64,000 nt of DNA, from positions 45,583,099-45,647,098 of the forward strand of contig CM067084.1 in assembly GCA_034008185.1 (NCBI GenBank). Direction: 5' to 3'. Below are positions 1 to 12,675 of the stretch, piece by piece. The notes under the pieces are model-generated. The model was not told the origin of the DNA. It saw nothing but the letters and a program-made list of their open reading frames with translations, and did not search any database. The translations under genes were made by a program, and so were the position numbers. Each line of letters starts with the position of its first letter. Position 1 is the first letter of the stretch. Source of the DNA: Gorsachius magnificus (lineage: Eukaryota; Chordata; Aves; Pelecaniformes; Ardeidae).

Positions 1-1651
1 TTCATTCTGTCACAGCATGTGGTTGACCAGAGTATGTGCTAACCACAAACACCTGTATTTCCCTGAAAAAAGGCTGTCTTAGGAAAGGATACTGTGTGGA
101 TAGGTATGTAGGTGGACACAGGGAGATACATGCATATTGAAATTGTATTTATACTCTGTGGTTGTAGTGTTTGAACTGTTGAGCACAAATCTGCACACGA
201 GTTAAATGAGCTTAGTTGCTGATATAAAAGGCACTGATTTCTCTATGTTTATAACCAGCCACAAGGGGCCAAGTTACACACATATCATTATGGTTAGGTG
301 CAACTTTAGAACCCGTTTTCTACAGTTACTGACTAGCACAAGTTTCAGGGAGGTTTAACTACAGACAATATGAAATTGCAGATACAAATTGCTTCTGCAC
401 AAATGCAATAATCAAAAAAAAGTTAGAGAGTCTGGAACTGCAAATTGGAAAACTTTTAATCTACTACTTTTCCAATATTTTTTTTTTAATAGCACCTGGG
501 AATGATAGAAAAATTTAAAAAGCCTCTATGATTTAGTTGTATTTTACTGATCTATACATGCTAAAAGAAAAGCAGAATACACAATTTCATTTGTGATATT
601 TTTCTGTCCTCTTAAATAGGTGGACAAAACAAACCTAAATAAAATAAGACTAAATAGGCCTAATAAATAGCCTAACTAGATACATTGTGCTGAACAGCTG
701 AGCCTTTCTATTTGAGCTTGTGTCGTAAGTCAATTATTTGAGCAGAGATGATTGCTGAAATACAGAAAATTTCATTTCATAATCCATTTCTAAGGATACT
801 AAGATATTATATTAATTTTGGAGCAAAAAGGAGGGAAAAAATGACTCTACTGCATTGTATTTAAAATAAGTTGAACAAAACTGGAGAAACTGTTACTACC
901 AGTGTACAAAATTAGTATAGAAAATACACTGATTTGTAAAGATGAAAGCAGTGTGAATTATTTTACACAGAACCTTAACCACTGAAAAGTAGTGAGGTGT
1001 AGTAGGTAAAGTCTTTTATATTGGATTTTTGGGATGCTAAAATACAGCAGAAAACCAAGAGTTAATGGCATGCTGACTTACTAAATATTAAGAAGCAGTT
1101 AATTTTTCTAATTTGGTTGCAGCAAATAAAAAAAAAATCAGAAATCTCAAAAAAGTGACTGTCCTGGAGATTACTGTCACATGTAGAAGTAAACAGAATT
1201 GTTTGATATCTGTTTATGCTAAATTAAGAGATGGTACAGTTGACTTCTGTCTCAGCATCTGCTCTAAATATGATCACAAAAGTGCAAATAGCTGTTATTT
1301 GATCCTGCAAAGGCTGGTTGCTTTGAACTTTGTTGAGAACAGACGCAGAAGAAAATTTTAGAAAATATTGAATTAGGCAAATAGCTCAGGTCAGATTTGT
1401 GCATACAGGTTTCCTATATTTTATTGAAAACTGACACCTGATGCTTCAGGTTTTTTCAGCTATGCTTTTGTTGTGGTACTTGTAAACATTTTGTTTAAGA
1501 AACAAAATGTCCTGAAGTGAGAAGTAGTGCAACTTTAGTAAGCATAGTTGAGTTCTCTAAGAGTATGCAGAGCCTTAACATCTGCAAGAACAATCATGTA
1601 CTACAACTCACACTTATTAAAAAAATTTAAAAGTAATTTTTGATAAATTAC
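1..1651. other. Unique AT-rich DNA, no gene seen
   Basis: AT-rich, CpG-poor sequence with short A and T runs. The only sizeable open frame (1113-1361, forward, 82 codons) is lysine/asparagine-rich, has no recognisable domain and looks like chance. No repeat family was recognised. Confidence 0.6.
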
Positions 1652-2140
1652 TGTCCTGGTTACAGCTGGGATAGAATTAATTTTCTTCCTAGTGACTGGC
1701 ACAGTGCTGTGTTTTGGAATTAGGATGAGAAGAATGTTGATAACAGACTGATGGTTTAGTTGTTGCTGAGCAGTGCTTACACCAGTCAAGGACTTTTTCA
1801 GCTTCCCCTGCTCTGCCAGGTGCACAAGAAGCTGGGAGGGGGCCCAGCCAGGACAGCTGACCCGAACTGGCCAAAGGGCTATTCCAGACCATATGACGCC
1901 ATGCTTGGTATAGAAACTGGGGGGAGTTGGCCAGGGTACAGTGACTGCTGCTTGGGGCTGGGCTGGGTGTCAGCTGGCGGGTGGTGAAGAGTTGTGTCAC
2001 CTGCTTTTTACTAGGTTTTGTTCTTCTCTTTCTTTTTGTTGTTTTCCTTCTCATTACAATTCATCATTATCATTATTATTATATCTTATTTAAATTATTA
2101 AACTTATTCAAATTATTAAACCCAACAGTCTTCCTCTATC
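1652..2140 (+). mobile_element. ERVL-like solo LTR, 3'-truncated
   Basis: A long terminal repeat of an avian endogenous retrovirus, read on the forward strand. It opens with TGTCCTGGTTACAGCTGGGA and lines up with the LTRs at 52961-53530 and (reversed) 58257-58847 through shared blocks: GAATGTTGATAACA, TGCTCTGCCAGGTGCA, CCAAAGGGCTATTCCA, GGCGGGTGGTGA and the late TTATTAAAC, an ATTAAA-type poly(A) signal. Similarity fades around 2140, so the last 80-100 bases present in the other copies, including the CA end, are missing or unrecognisable. No retroviral internal sequence lies on either side, so it is a solo or truncated LTR. The GC-rich middle explains the overlapping frames at 1689-2054 and 1760-1987, which are not genes. 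The CREB-type octamer of the 58 kb copy is degraded here to TGACGCCA. Confidence 0.78.
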
Positions 2141-5100
2141 TTCTGTTTTTGGAAAGCTAGTCAAAGGTATTTCTCCTCTGTGTCAGCAAGTATTCTAAGA
2201 ATTTTAAAGTCTATATTTTTTATGTCTGATCAATTTGTAAATACATATACATTGTCTGGATATATTAGCATTATGCATTTTACTGTCTAGATTGTTTGTC
2301 CAGATAGCAGTGGCTTGACAGCAAAAGAAGTTTGGTAGTAGTCAATTAGATTGGTATACTGATAAATAATTACTTTTATAAGTTTTTCCTGCTCATGGAT
2401 GTTGAGCAAGGAATTGTTTATCAGATTTTTTTAACTAGACTGATCTTCTCACATGGCAGTTCATCACTTACATTCTCACTTTGTTCCAAGGCTCCTTACT
2501 GAATAGCGGGTGTTATAGCTGGATGGGGCAGAGAATTCCCTAAACTGACATAAACCTTCAGTTGACTCATGTACATCTCATTGAGGAAAAAGGATCTACA
2601 ATATGAAAAGCAGGCTTCATGGCTTGCTTTTGGAGGAACTTTGTCTAGTACTATTGTAAAAGGATTTATGTAAAATTAAATCTTAGATAAAAATGGAAGT
2701 CTTGACTTCCCTTACTGAATTAAACTGTGGTTGTCTTCAGTTCTAATGACCTTCAGCATTAGTGAAACTGTTTTATTTCACTGTATGTAAGTAGGTTTGG
2801 CTGTTAAAATACAGTCAGGAAAATGTTTTCCCTATAGAGCTAAACAAAATTCAACTTGGGAAAATATTAGTCTACAGAAATTTAATATAGAGACTCATTG
2901 AACCTTGTGGAATCTAGAAAGGAAGTGAGAGGGCAAAATACTCAAGCATGTATTATTTACTGTGAATCACCAATATTAAATGGAAAAAAAAAAAATAATC
3001 TTAAATTCCTCATCCAGTCCATTCCCCCAGGCAAACGCGTATTGAAAAGTAGAATAGTTTTCTTAATTTCTATCCAATTTCTTGACATTTACCTGGAACT
3101 ATAGATTCTAAATGCTACGTTTAGAATATTTCTAAGTCCTTAGGGGCTTCATTTAACAGAGAAGGATTTTAAAGTTTGATGTATATCATAACAATATTCA
3201 CAGATAAAATTTAATATACTGTCCAGGTTTATTTGGGTAGGATAAAAGGATAAAATATTCCTAGTAGTGAGAGACCAATTTTAAATATCTAATGAGCGTC
3301 AGCATAGAATGTTAGCCTGACGTTCATCACTTACTTGAAAAACATGGATCGAGTTTAAACAGTGGTTTTAACAGTAATAAGAATTGTATAATAAAATGCC
3401 CAAGTTTAATTGTATGTAGTCATATGTTTCCTTTAATATTTTTCCTTTTTTTCTTCCTTTCCTGCCTCTCTTCACCCCTCTAATATTCTTTGTTTGCTAC
3501 CCCTTTCTAGTAAAGATTACGACATAAATAGATACTTCAACAAATGTTTTCTAAAAGAAATTTTACTGGATCTTAGGAGAAATTGGACAGTTTTGCTTCT
3601 ATTCCCCAATTATAACAAAACTTGATTTACTTAAATTGGCAATTAAGCCATGTTGATCTCAATTCTCATTCTTTTTATTTGGCTCAGGACAGTGAGAACA
3701 CCCTGTGGAGGAAGCTGGGGTTCTCAGTCCTCCATGGCCAGCAGAAAAGTCCTCACAACACACAAAGCTCATGGGAGTAATGTGGTTATGGTGGGAGAAA
3801 ATAAAATGAAGGGCGAGTTGTTGCTGAATTCAGCAAGCAAAACACTCAGTTACATCAAAACAGCATTCCTCATTAAATTAGTTGTCTCCTAGGGATGCAC
3901 TGAAACTTTGCATTTGCTTCTATAGTTATCTGTATGTGAATAAAGAGAAATTATGCAGAGGGATTTGAATAAATGTGTCATATAGATAGTGGGCTAGACA
4001 CTATATTCAAGACCATATTTTGTTTCCTTATGTAGCGAAAAGCTATGTAGGGAGAACTTCATCCTGAGGATGGATACTGCAAAGTACTTGCTTTTTCCTG
4101 GCAATCTTAAATAAATGCTTAACAAATGACAGAGTTGATTCCTCCAGCACAGTAGTTGTTTTGTACAGCCTGTTTTTTCTTGTATCCGAGCAAGTCAACA
4201 TCTTTCTTTTCTAAACTGTTAGCTTTAAAAAGCTATTTAATTTGTTTGTTTGCTTTACTACATTTTTGAAATATTGCTTAAGATAGAGCTAAAGCCGTGT
4301 TATATCGTAACAGATCTTTCCTTTAATGACCATATATTTTGCATGCTATTTTAAATCGCTCGAGTAGAGTATCAGTAAAAATACATAAAAGATTTCTTAG
4401 TTTCTTTTCCACCAGCAATATTTCACAGCAGTGGTGATTTGCCTGATTAAGAGATTAGTCTCTGAGAAAAGCATATTTGAATGAGAATGAACTCCAAATG
4501 CTCAGTGGTACCAAGTAGATTATTTTCCACATGACAGAGGTGGTTCTAATTATTTGCGCTTACTTTGATTGCTGTATTGTGTATTACTCTTTGGATTACC
4601 ATATTATAGCCATACAATGTGCTGCCATAGTGGCAAAAACAAATTTTGTGCTATGCAGAGAGAAGCAGAGATGCAGATGAAATGGAGAAGTAGTGTGGGG
4701 GTTTTAAAGGACCATATGAGTTACACGCTAGCTCCTGAAATTGAAGAGTCTCCAGGCTTGATGACAGCGTATACGTTGTGAATTATAAATTACCTTGCAA
4801 AATCTTTTGAAACTTCAACAAAATGTCAGCATTTTTTTTTAATGCAGAAAACTTTGACTTTGTTATTAACCACCATCAGTCTCTAGATTCTTTCTGACAT
4901 TGTCAGTTCTTAGTTTTGTTACAAGCAAGCGGAATGCTGTGCTCGGGGGTGGTTCTAGTGCCACAGTATTGTTCACAAAGGCCAGTGGGTGTCCACAAGA
5001 GCCCTGGGAAGCCCGGGGAGTGCCCTGTAGCCTGCAGAGCTCCCAGGTCTCTGGACCAAAGCTAGCATATTAGTATCCAGGCTAAAAAGCTTCACTAATA

Positions 5101-8100
5101 CTGTGTGGTATCAAATTATTAATCATAATTTATATTTATTCCTCCATTGCCCTAGGAGGAGCTCTGGTAGAATTTATTTAAACCTGCATGATCTTTTATT
5201 TCCTAGGGATAATGTATGAAAACAGCTCTTCCTCCTTTCATAACAACTTCGGAGTTACATTTTTTAACTTACTACAGGGAAGCATTCTCTCTTTTTCTTT
5301 GATCTTCTGCATGGTGGGAACTTCTGAAGGAAAAATCCTTCTCTTCTTGCAACACCCCTTCAGTTTGAACTCCAGCAGCACCCAAACAAAAGTTACTTCT
5401 GATTTATATAATAGCGTGGTGTAGAATGGCCTGTGTGAACAGAATTTATATGAAACAAGCTAACATTAAATCAGTATTTTACAGGCTGTGGGTGTGTGGT
5501 TAAGGGGTAGAAGCAGCATGAGAAGTGTTTGTTAAGAAATCAACTGTCTCCCAGAACCCAAACCAGATAGCTGTGTCAGCATGGCCCTATGCCTCCACTA
5601 ATTACGAACAGGGATATGATTTCAGAGGTGATGTGGGAAGAGAATACAGAGCAGGAGAGCTTGGGAAATGCAGCATTAATAATAACAGATCATATAGCAT
5701 GCATAAGTGAAAATCCTTGCTGAATCTGTTGGTCATTCTGCACTATAGTCTCTATAGAGTAGTTGGAAACCTTCAGGTGTTGAGAAATGCAGTTCCCCAC
5801 CTGATGTTACTGTCTAATGCTGAGAAGTAGGGTGTAATTACAACATGCAAACCCACTGCTGATCACTGTATCCAGTCAGTCCAAGCCCCTGGGTCTGTAT
5901 GACTTACTCTAGGAGTAGGAAAACTTTATAAAATACAGCTGGTGGAAAATGCATTGCTGTGCTCAGGCAATAGGCCCACTGTGGCCCAGAATGATCCAGC
6001 TGACTGTCCAGCTTTATACAGAACAGGGTGTATGGGGAGGTGTGTGTGTATAAATATATATCTATATATCTCACTCTGACTTGTGAAGGCATTCGTCTGT
6101 CTGTCCTTCTTTTGTCCTTGACTACTTTTTTTTATTCTTTGTGTAGTACACTGTGTGTGATGGGTGAAGGTGTTATTTTTAATTTGATCAGTATTCTATA
6201 TCAAACACTGTTTACAAGAGAATATACTGAGAATTAATGTCTAATATAATTGCTGAAGCTTAATCTCAGAACCTAGGTGAGGAAGAGACCATGCTTTTAT
6301 ACTGTTGCCTGTGTAGTTCTGCATTTTAAAAAGGCTTTTTTTTTCACTGCCCCTTTCAGATTTTTCTCTCCATTTTTTTTCTCAGCAAAGCAAAAACAAT
6401 GTTTATTTGAAGGGCTTTAAAAAACAACAGAAAAGATAGGGTTATGTAGTATTTGCTGTGATCATGTTTCTGCTTTTACATGGCAAGATTCATACTCGTG
6501 TAATTCAATGTATACACCAAGTCAGTTTTCCATGCATAAAAGGAATTTAAATTAAAATGGTAGCTTGTAAACTCAACATGGTGTGTGACAAGTTGACGAA
6601 TAGTAAATAAAGCCTAGGAATAAAGCCCAATTAATTTCAAGTCTGCAAATGCATTGAAATAGTTGATCTGGCAAACAAAGTTATTGTCTCATCCTCAGAA
6701 TATGAGAAATTAATCTGAAAATTGCCCAGATAAATATAACTTATCTCTGATGGATTTGTAGATTAAAGAATGTGCATTCTGTTAGTCTAAGAAAACTGTT
6801 TTATATATCTGAACGTGTCATGTTTTTCAGAGTTTCAGATTCAAAAATAATCAAACCTGTCTTAATTGACTTGGGATGAATCCTTATAAGTTGCTTGCTA
6901 ATCCTCCATTCCTCGAAATTAATTCTTAATTTAAAGGAGCAATGTCTAAACCTTCATGTTCATTAAGCTATAGTAATAAGCACTTAAGATCAAACTCCTT
7001 TTCTTTATACAGTAAATGCCTACACATGTGCTCTGTAACCACTTCAATTTATTTTCTGTTTTGAACTTCAGCTGCTTCAGTTTACTTGACAGAGCACAGA
7101 CACCAAAGTACAGTATGCAAAGCACTCCTCCATTTATTACTGTAGCTTGCTTTGCAATTGCTTTTCCTTTTGGGAATTCTTCCTCAAAGTCTTGTAAATA
7201 TTTATCCAAAGAATGATCTCATCTGTCACAGCTTTCTATGGACACTTTCGTAACCTTAAGAAATTATGTCTCTTCTTTTCGAAAACATATGGTACAACTT
7301 GGAAATTACCTTACGAGGGGGAGGAGGGGAAGGCACTGCACCTTTTAAAAATACATGAATTATTGTTGAAATATTAATTTGTTGAAAACTTATTTGTGTA
7401 TTTTTTTTAGAATATTAACAAGCAAGTGTACGTATATATTTTGTGAGCAACAGCACCTGAAAAATTCTGTGTTTTCAACTTCTGCAATGTATAAACCTTT
7501 TATTCCATTTAAATACAAGACTTGATGATTCATTCTAATATAGAAAAAGCTAGCTGAATGATGCAAATTGGTTGCAGGTATTAAGCCATGCACTATTACT
7601 GCTGGTAATTAGTTAGTAGAAATGTTTTTCCTAAATGTTTTTCTTAAATATTATATAACAGCTTCTGACTTGATGAACCCTGAGGCGTAAGAATATCAGG
7701 CAAGCATTATACATTCAGTGTAGATGTAATTTACATTTAGTGCTTTTTTTGTACTTTAAAAATTATGGGGGTTGTATATGCCATGCAGACTGAGTTTTCT
7801 AAAAGCCTCTTTTAGTTTTTAAGCTAGCCTGAGTAACAAAGCTTATGGAGCATAAGAATAGCTGCAGGAAAGGCTGAAGAATTCTGCACTACTAAAAAAA
7901 AAAAAAACAGAACAAAAACCCCACTAAAAGTTAGAGAAGCACACCCCATAATGTTTATATAGAGGTACATTCATATAAGCAATGTGATGCTTACAGCAAA
8001 ATTCTAAAAACTTTGAATTTTAATTTTTAATTTCCACTTTGTTTTCAAATATAAAATGGGGGGGACAATGACAAATTCAGATTAGTGATTGATGATTAAC

Positions 8101-11100
8101 TGGTTGAGGTTTGAGAATGAGTACATCAAAAACATTACATTAATTCACAGCTTTATCATGTTAACGTGCTATACAACAGCGTGCTTTGGATTTTATGCAT
8201 CTTACACACTTCTCTCCTTTCTTGTTATTGACAGATGTTACTGAAATGTAGACCCTGCAAGGTTAGAATTTGATATACAATTGTCAATAAACAATCCCAT
8301 TGTACAAGATATGCTTGAATATAATAGCTAGTGCTGCCCTTCAGTTTGCTGCTGGGTATTTTGATACTTATGCTGTTATTCAGCAAAATTCAAAGTGTGT
8401 ATTTTACCTGATGCTGTTTAGAATTACCAAGTGCTTAAACATCTGCATAAGCTGTAGCTAAAAGAAAGTTTCTTTGTTATTCTTAATCTTAATGCCAATT
8501 CAAATAGTTGTCTTCCATTTTTCATCTGCCCTTATCCCTTTTGCTTTAATTTTCAACTTTGGAGTTTGTGTCTGCTGTTCAGGACTCCTGCACCATTCTG
8601 TGTCCAGAAGCCAAGGGATTTCAATGTGACATTATTTCTAAAGCAGAGAATTGCCATGCTAAAATTAGTACCAGCCCACTTCACATGCTTTTCCTGTAAA
8701 CTAAATTTCTTAAACATTGGCCAGAAAAAAAAAAAGGTTGTTCCTCCATGTTGCAACAAGAGGAAAACATATGGCAATCAGAAAGAGAAGCCATAAATTT
8801 CTAACTTCCTCTGTTGCTATTTCTGTGTGTGTCAGCAGGTGGTGCTTAAATGCAGTGTAGTAGTTGAAAGGCTTGCGTTGCACAAAGTAAAATAAAAAAT
8901 AATGCTTAGAACAAATCTGATTTTCTTTCTGGGCTGTTAGAGGTTTTGCTTTTCAGAGCATCTTAAAGTTAGGTTATAAAACTATGTTTACGTCTAAGTG
9001 CTAGCAAATTGTGAAAAACTATAGTTCAGTTTTCTTTTGCAGCCAATGATACTGAAGTGTTATTGTAAAATGCAAATTGTTGGCACAGGTGCACTGGTTT
9101 TGTGACAAATGATGATAAAGGATGTACAGGCAACCCGGGCAAAAGATGAGAGGGGTATATGGTATCATGAACTGAATAGTTAAAGCAGCAGGGACAGGCA
9201 AGTCATTCCTGAGATGCTTGCCACAGATCCATTAAGAAATTGTACCGGAAGACAACCAACGCTATTCCTTCCCAGACGGAGGAAGCATTTGCACAGGAAA
9301 AATGGCAGAGTAACGGTGCCATCTAGGGATTCATTTTCTTAGTGCTCTGTTACTACTCTTTCCTCTGGGTGTGGGCAGCACTTAAAGTGAGCAATGCTTT
9401 TAAAGTTGTTTTGCCAATAAGTAACACTCCTGCATAATGTGCTGCTTCTGAATGATATATACTGAGAAGTGTCAGTCCCATTTAGGAAAGCAGGAGGAAC
9501 TTAGTTTCTTCTAAATCTTGTCTTTATTTTCTCTTTTTGGCCAGAAGCAGCTCAAGAACTAAGCAGAAGCAGCAGAGTTTGGGAAGCTGTTGGCAAAACA
9601 GCACATGCTTAATTCCACGATCGAGTAGTATTTTCCCTTCTGTCGCATTCAGTGCATTGGGTGATTTAATAGGGATATTGGCGCCCTCGTACACCTTTTT
9701 GCTGCCATTCTGTTGAAAACCTTGAGCAGAAAACTCCTCCCAGCCGTGATCCCCCTCTCTTCAGAGTTTGTGTGGGGTTAATGGCAATTTTGATTATAAG
9801 GGAAAAAGAGGCAAGGTTTTTCCTCCTTTTGCCACTCTACATCTTTGTATTACCTGTGCCTTTTGTACAGCAGCAAGAGAGTGATGATCTTGCGTTGGGG
9901 AAAGTGAACATTGGGGTGAATGTCGAGTGGTGTCTAAGGCTAAGTATGTATCATTAGTTTGAGGGGTTTTTCAGATTAAAATGGAACTATAAGATTTATT
10001 GTCCTAGTTCATACAAAAAAAGGGAATTTATTATTGGAATAAATTAATACCTGAAAAAGCCCTTTTCTTTCTGAAGAACTCTTTCTGAGACTCATTAGTT
10101 ATTTCTGTAATTGTTACATGCCCTGTTTGCTTTAAGTGCATTGCTTACAAATGAGTGTGTACAAAAACAGCGTGTTTCTTGTGGAGGTTGTGGCTCAGCA
10201 GTAGCTGGCTCACTGGCCAAGGCCAGTCTGACAGCGCATGTGTTTACTTACTTTTATTTTGTGTTTTTCAAGTACTGGCAGTCTAGAAGGGTAGAAGCCA
10301 ACAGGTGGCCTGTGCTGGACTACAGTAAGAGGTGATTTTGCATTGTCTTGTTTGGATGGGTCTGCACTGGCCCAGCAAATGATCCTAGGCTTGTCACTGT
10401 TTCAACAGTTCCAGTCTCACTCAGGGCTACCTAAGGTACTGACTCTTGGAGGGTGGCAGCCAACAGGCTTCAAATAGCTGACCCTTTCGAGAAGGAAAGG
10501 AGTTTCCCAGGAACAGAGACAAGAGTTCATACAACCTGATGAAGAAAAGGCCACTCAGATGTGCTTTCCAGACAGGCCATACTATCGCTAACCCCTTTCC
10601 TCTATTCCCACCACAGATGAACACTCCTAGTAATATGTTCCTTTTCTTCTGCTCTACTGTATCTCTTTTGCCCTCAGCAACCATTCTTACATTCATTTTC
10701 CCCCAATAAAGAGAGCTCTGTGCTCTGCTTAGCTGGGCTGAAATATAAGGAAAAAAAGATAAATTTAAAATATTTTAAATTGTTTTCCTCTTTCCCTTTC
10801 TTCTGATATAAATTTCTTGCAGAGCTTTTCCAGACTTGGATTGAGAGTCAGCAGCTGGCCAAACTGCTGTTGGATAAAAATAGATAGCCACAGCCTGACA
10901 CTTCATGTCACTTCTCTTGATAAGAAATCCTCTGTGTTATTTGTGAATACATGCATGTTGCAAACCATTGGAGGCACAAATAATCCAGAAATAGCTCTTT
11001 TTCAAATACTTTTCTGTTTTGTTTTCATGTGCAATTGGGTGTGCTACTAACCATCTGAGATAAATGTCTATATAGAAATCAAAACATTATTTGAAGAGAT

Positions 11101-12206
11101 GTGAAGATGAGGAAGCTATTAAGTGGAGATGAAGAAAAATTAGACATCTATAATTAAAATAGAATAATGCAGACTTCTAAAGAGGCTCAGTAATTTATAG
11201 TTCTTTGGCAAAAAATGAATCATAATTGTTGTATGCAAGCTTTTTACTCAGGGGTTCATTCTAGTAAATAGTTTAAACACTGTGTATCAGCTCTCAAATC
11301 AATGCTGTATCGATTGCTGTCATATTTTGAAGGCAACTAAACACCCCAATGTGAGAAGAATTCTTACCCCCATCTTATACTTTAAAGAATTGTTAAAAAC
11401 CCAGCTGCACATTAACCACGCTTCTCATGAAACACGTGTTATCTACTTTACCACTCTTGACCTTATCATATGGTAATTTTCTAGCTTTTAAGATGTAATT
11501 TTTGAGATTTTCAGAGGTACTCCCAATTTCTTCCTAAGGTGCTTTTGCTGTCTTAAGTAGTTTTTAAATGATTTACTTCTGGTACTTTCACTTTATATTT
11601 CATATGTTGATTGCTTGCTGAACTCTTGCCTTGATGTATGAATAGTAAATGAAGCTATAAAAAGCTTTAAATTTAATTTGCATCAGCTTCTAAAGTCGGA
11701 TTATTTCATATTGCAAAGATGAGTTTCCCAATCTTTACTATATAGAGAAGATTTAGTATATTTTTTTGAGTTATTTTTGTAACTCAAATACTTCACTACT
11801 TAAAAACCATATGTTGGAAAGGCTTTGGGTTACCAATTATTTCATTGAAAAATATTCTTCTGTTTACTTGAATGATTTTTTATATGAACCTTTTCCTAGA
11901 AAGGAAGAAAAGTGTATTTCTCTTTCATGCTCTACCAACCTCATCAGCTCTGTACTTACTGGTTTTCAGGTTTGACGAAGGCATCTCAGTCTTTACTAAT
12001 GTTTTACTTCTTTAAACATAACAAACAGCAAAGCCTTCAATGAGCTGATTCATATTTAGGATTTTAACATAGCCGAAAGTTCCTATTACTGCTTTCTTGA
12101 AAATCATCTTCTGTAAGGCTTACAACTTGAACCTCTCCCATTGGATAGCAGTATTTTCAATAAGCCCAGTTAGTTGTGTGGCAACACTTTCAGAGCGCAG
12201 TTAGAA
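2141..12206. other. 10 kb of unique DNA, no supported gene
   Basis: AT-rich sequence without a recognised interspersed repeat. It holds a locally GC-rich patch at about 4930-5060, a short A-rich run at 7894-7907 and a weakly CpG-retaining stretch at about 9230-9760. Open frames of 60-89 codons occur on both strands and none shows a family motif. A CTCF-like motif lies at 8832-8845 and is listed separately. Confidence 0.55.
8832..8845 (+). promoter_or_regulatory. CTCF-like motif
   Basis: TCAGCAGGTGGTGC matches the vertebrate CTCF core (CCA-S-Y-AG-R-K-GG-Y-R-S) at all but the first position. It lies in unique DNA. A 14-mer match of this quality arises by chance fairly often over 64 kb, so occupancy is unknown. 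A second same-strand match is at 60039-60052. Confidence 0.28.
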
Positions 12207-12675
12207 CCACAGAATCATAAAATCATATAGATTGGAAGGGACCTATGGATATCATGTAGTCTAACCCCATGCTCATAGTAGGGCCAATTGTGGCAGGTTG
12301 CTCAGGGCTTTTGTGCAATTGCGTTTTCAAATATCTCCAAGGATGGATGTTACACAGTCGTCTTTAGACAAGAAGTCTTGTTCCAAGACTAACTGCCCTC
12401 ACTGTGCATAAGCTTTTTTCCTTTATTGAGTTAAAATTTCCCACATTCTAACTTGTGTCATTTGTCTCTCATGCTTCTGCTGTCTGTCTCCGAGAAGCAC
12501 GTGACATAATCTTCTCTACGTAGTTGTCAACATCAATAGGTTTTCCCCTTAGCTTTGTTTTAAGACTCAGCAAACTTGTTTCTCTCAGCTGTATGTTGTG
12601 CCCCTGACCATCTTGGTAGCTTTTGGTTGGGCTTCCATCAGAATGTCTGTGTCATACTGGAGAGTCCAAAAGTGG
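12207..12675 (-). mobile_element. CR1 LINE 3' fragment, diverged
   Basis: A reverse-oriented CR1 3' end. The low-coordinate edge carries the terminal CR1 repeat (ACAGAATCATAAAATCAT), followed by the 3' untranslated signature in reverse: ATTGGAAGGGACCT, ATCTCCAAGGATGG, then AAGCACGTGACATAATCTTCTCTAC, recognisable from TCTTCTCTAC, and finally GACCATCTTGGTAGC and TACTGGAGAGTCCAAAA near 12675. Many substitutions and small gaps mark it as an old copy, 5'-truncated as usual for CR1. No coding remnant. The 96-codon reverse frame starting at 12875 partly overlaps it and is not a gene. Confidence 0.85.

Noticed and set aside
1689..1987. Proline/serine-rich frames on both strands near 1.7-2.0 kb
   Set aside because: Both are translations of the GC-rich middle of an LTR. 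No viral or host domain is seen.
9675..9690. GGCGCCCTCGT as a reverse CTCF site
   Set aside because: The G run of the core is one or two bases short, so it does not meet the consensus.
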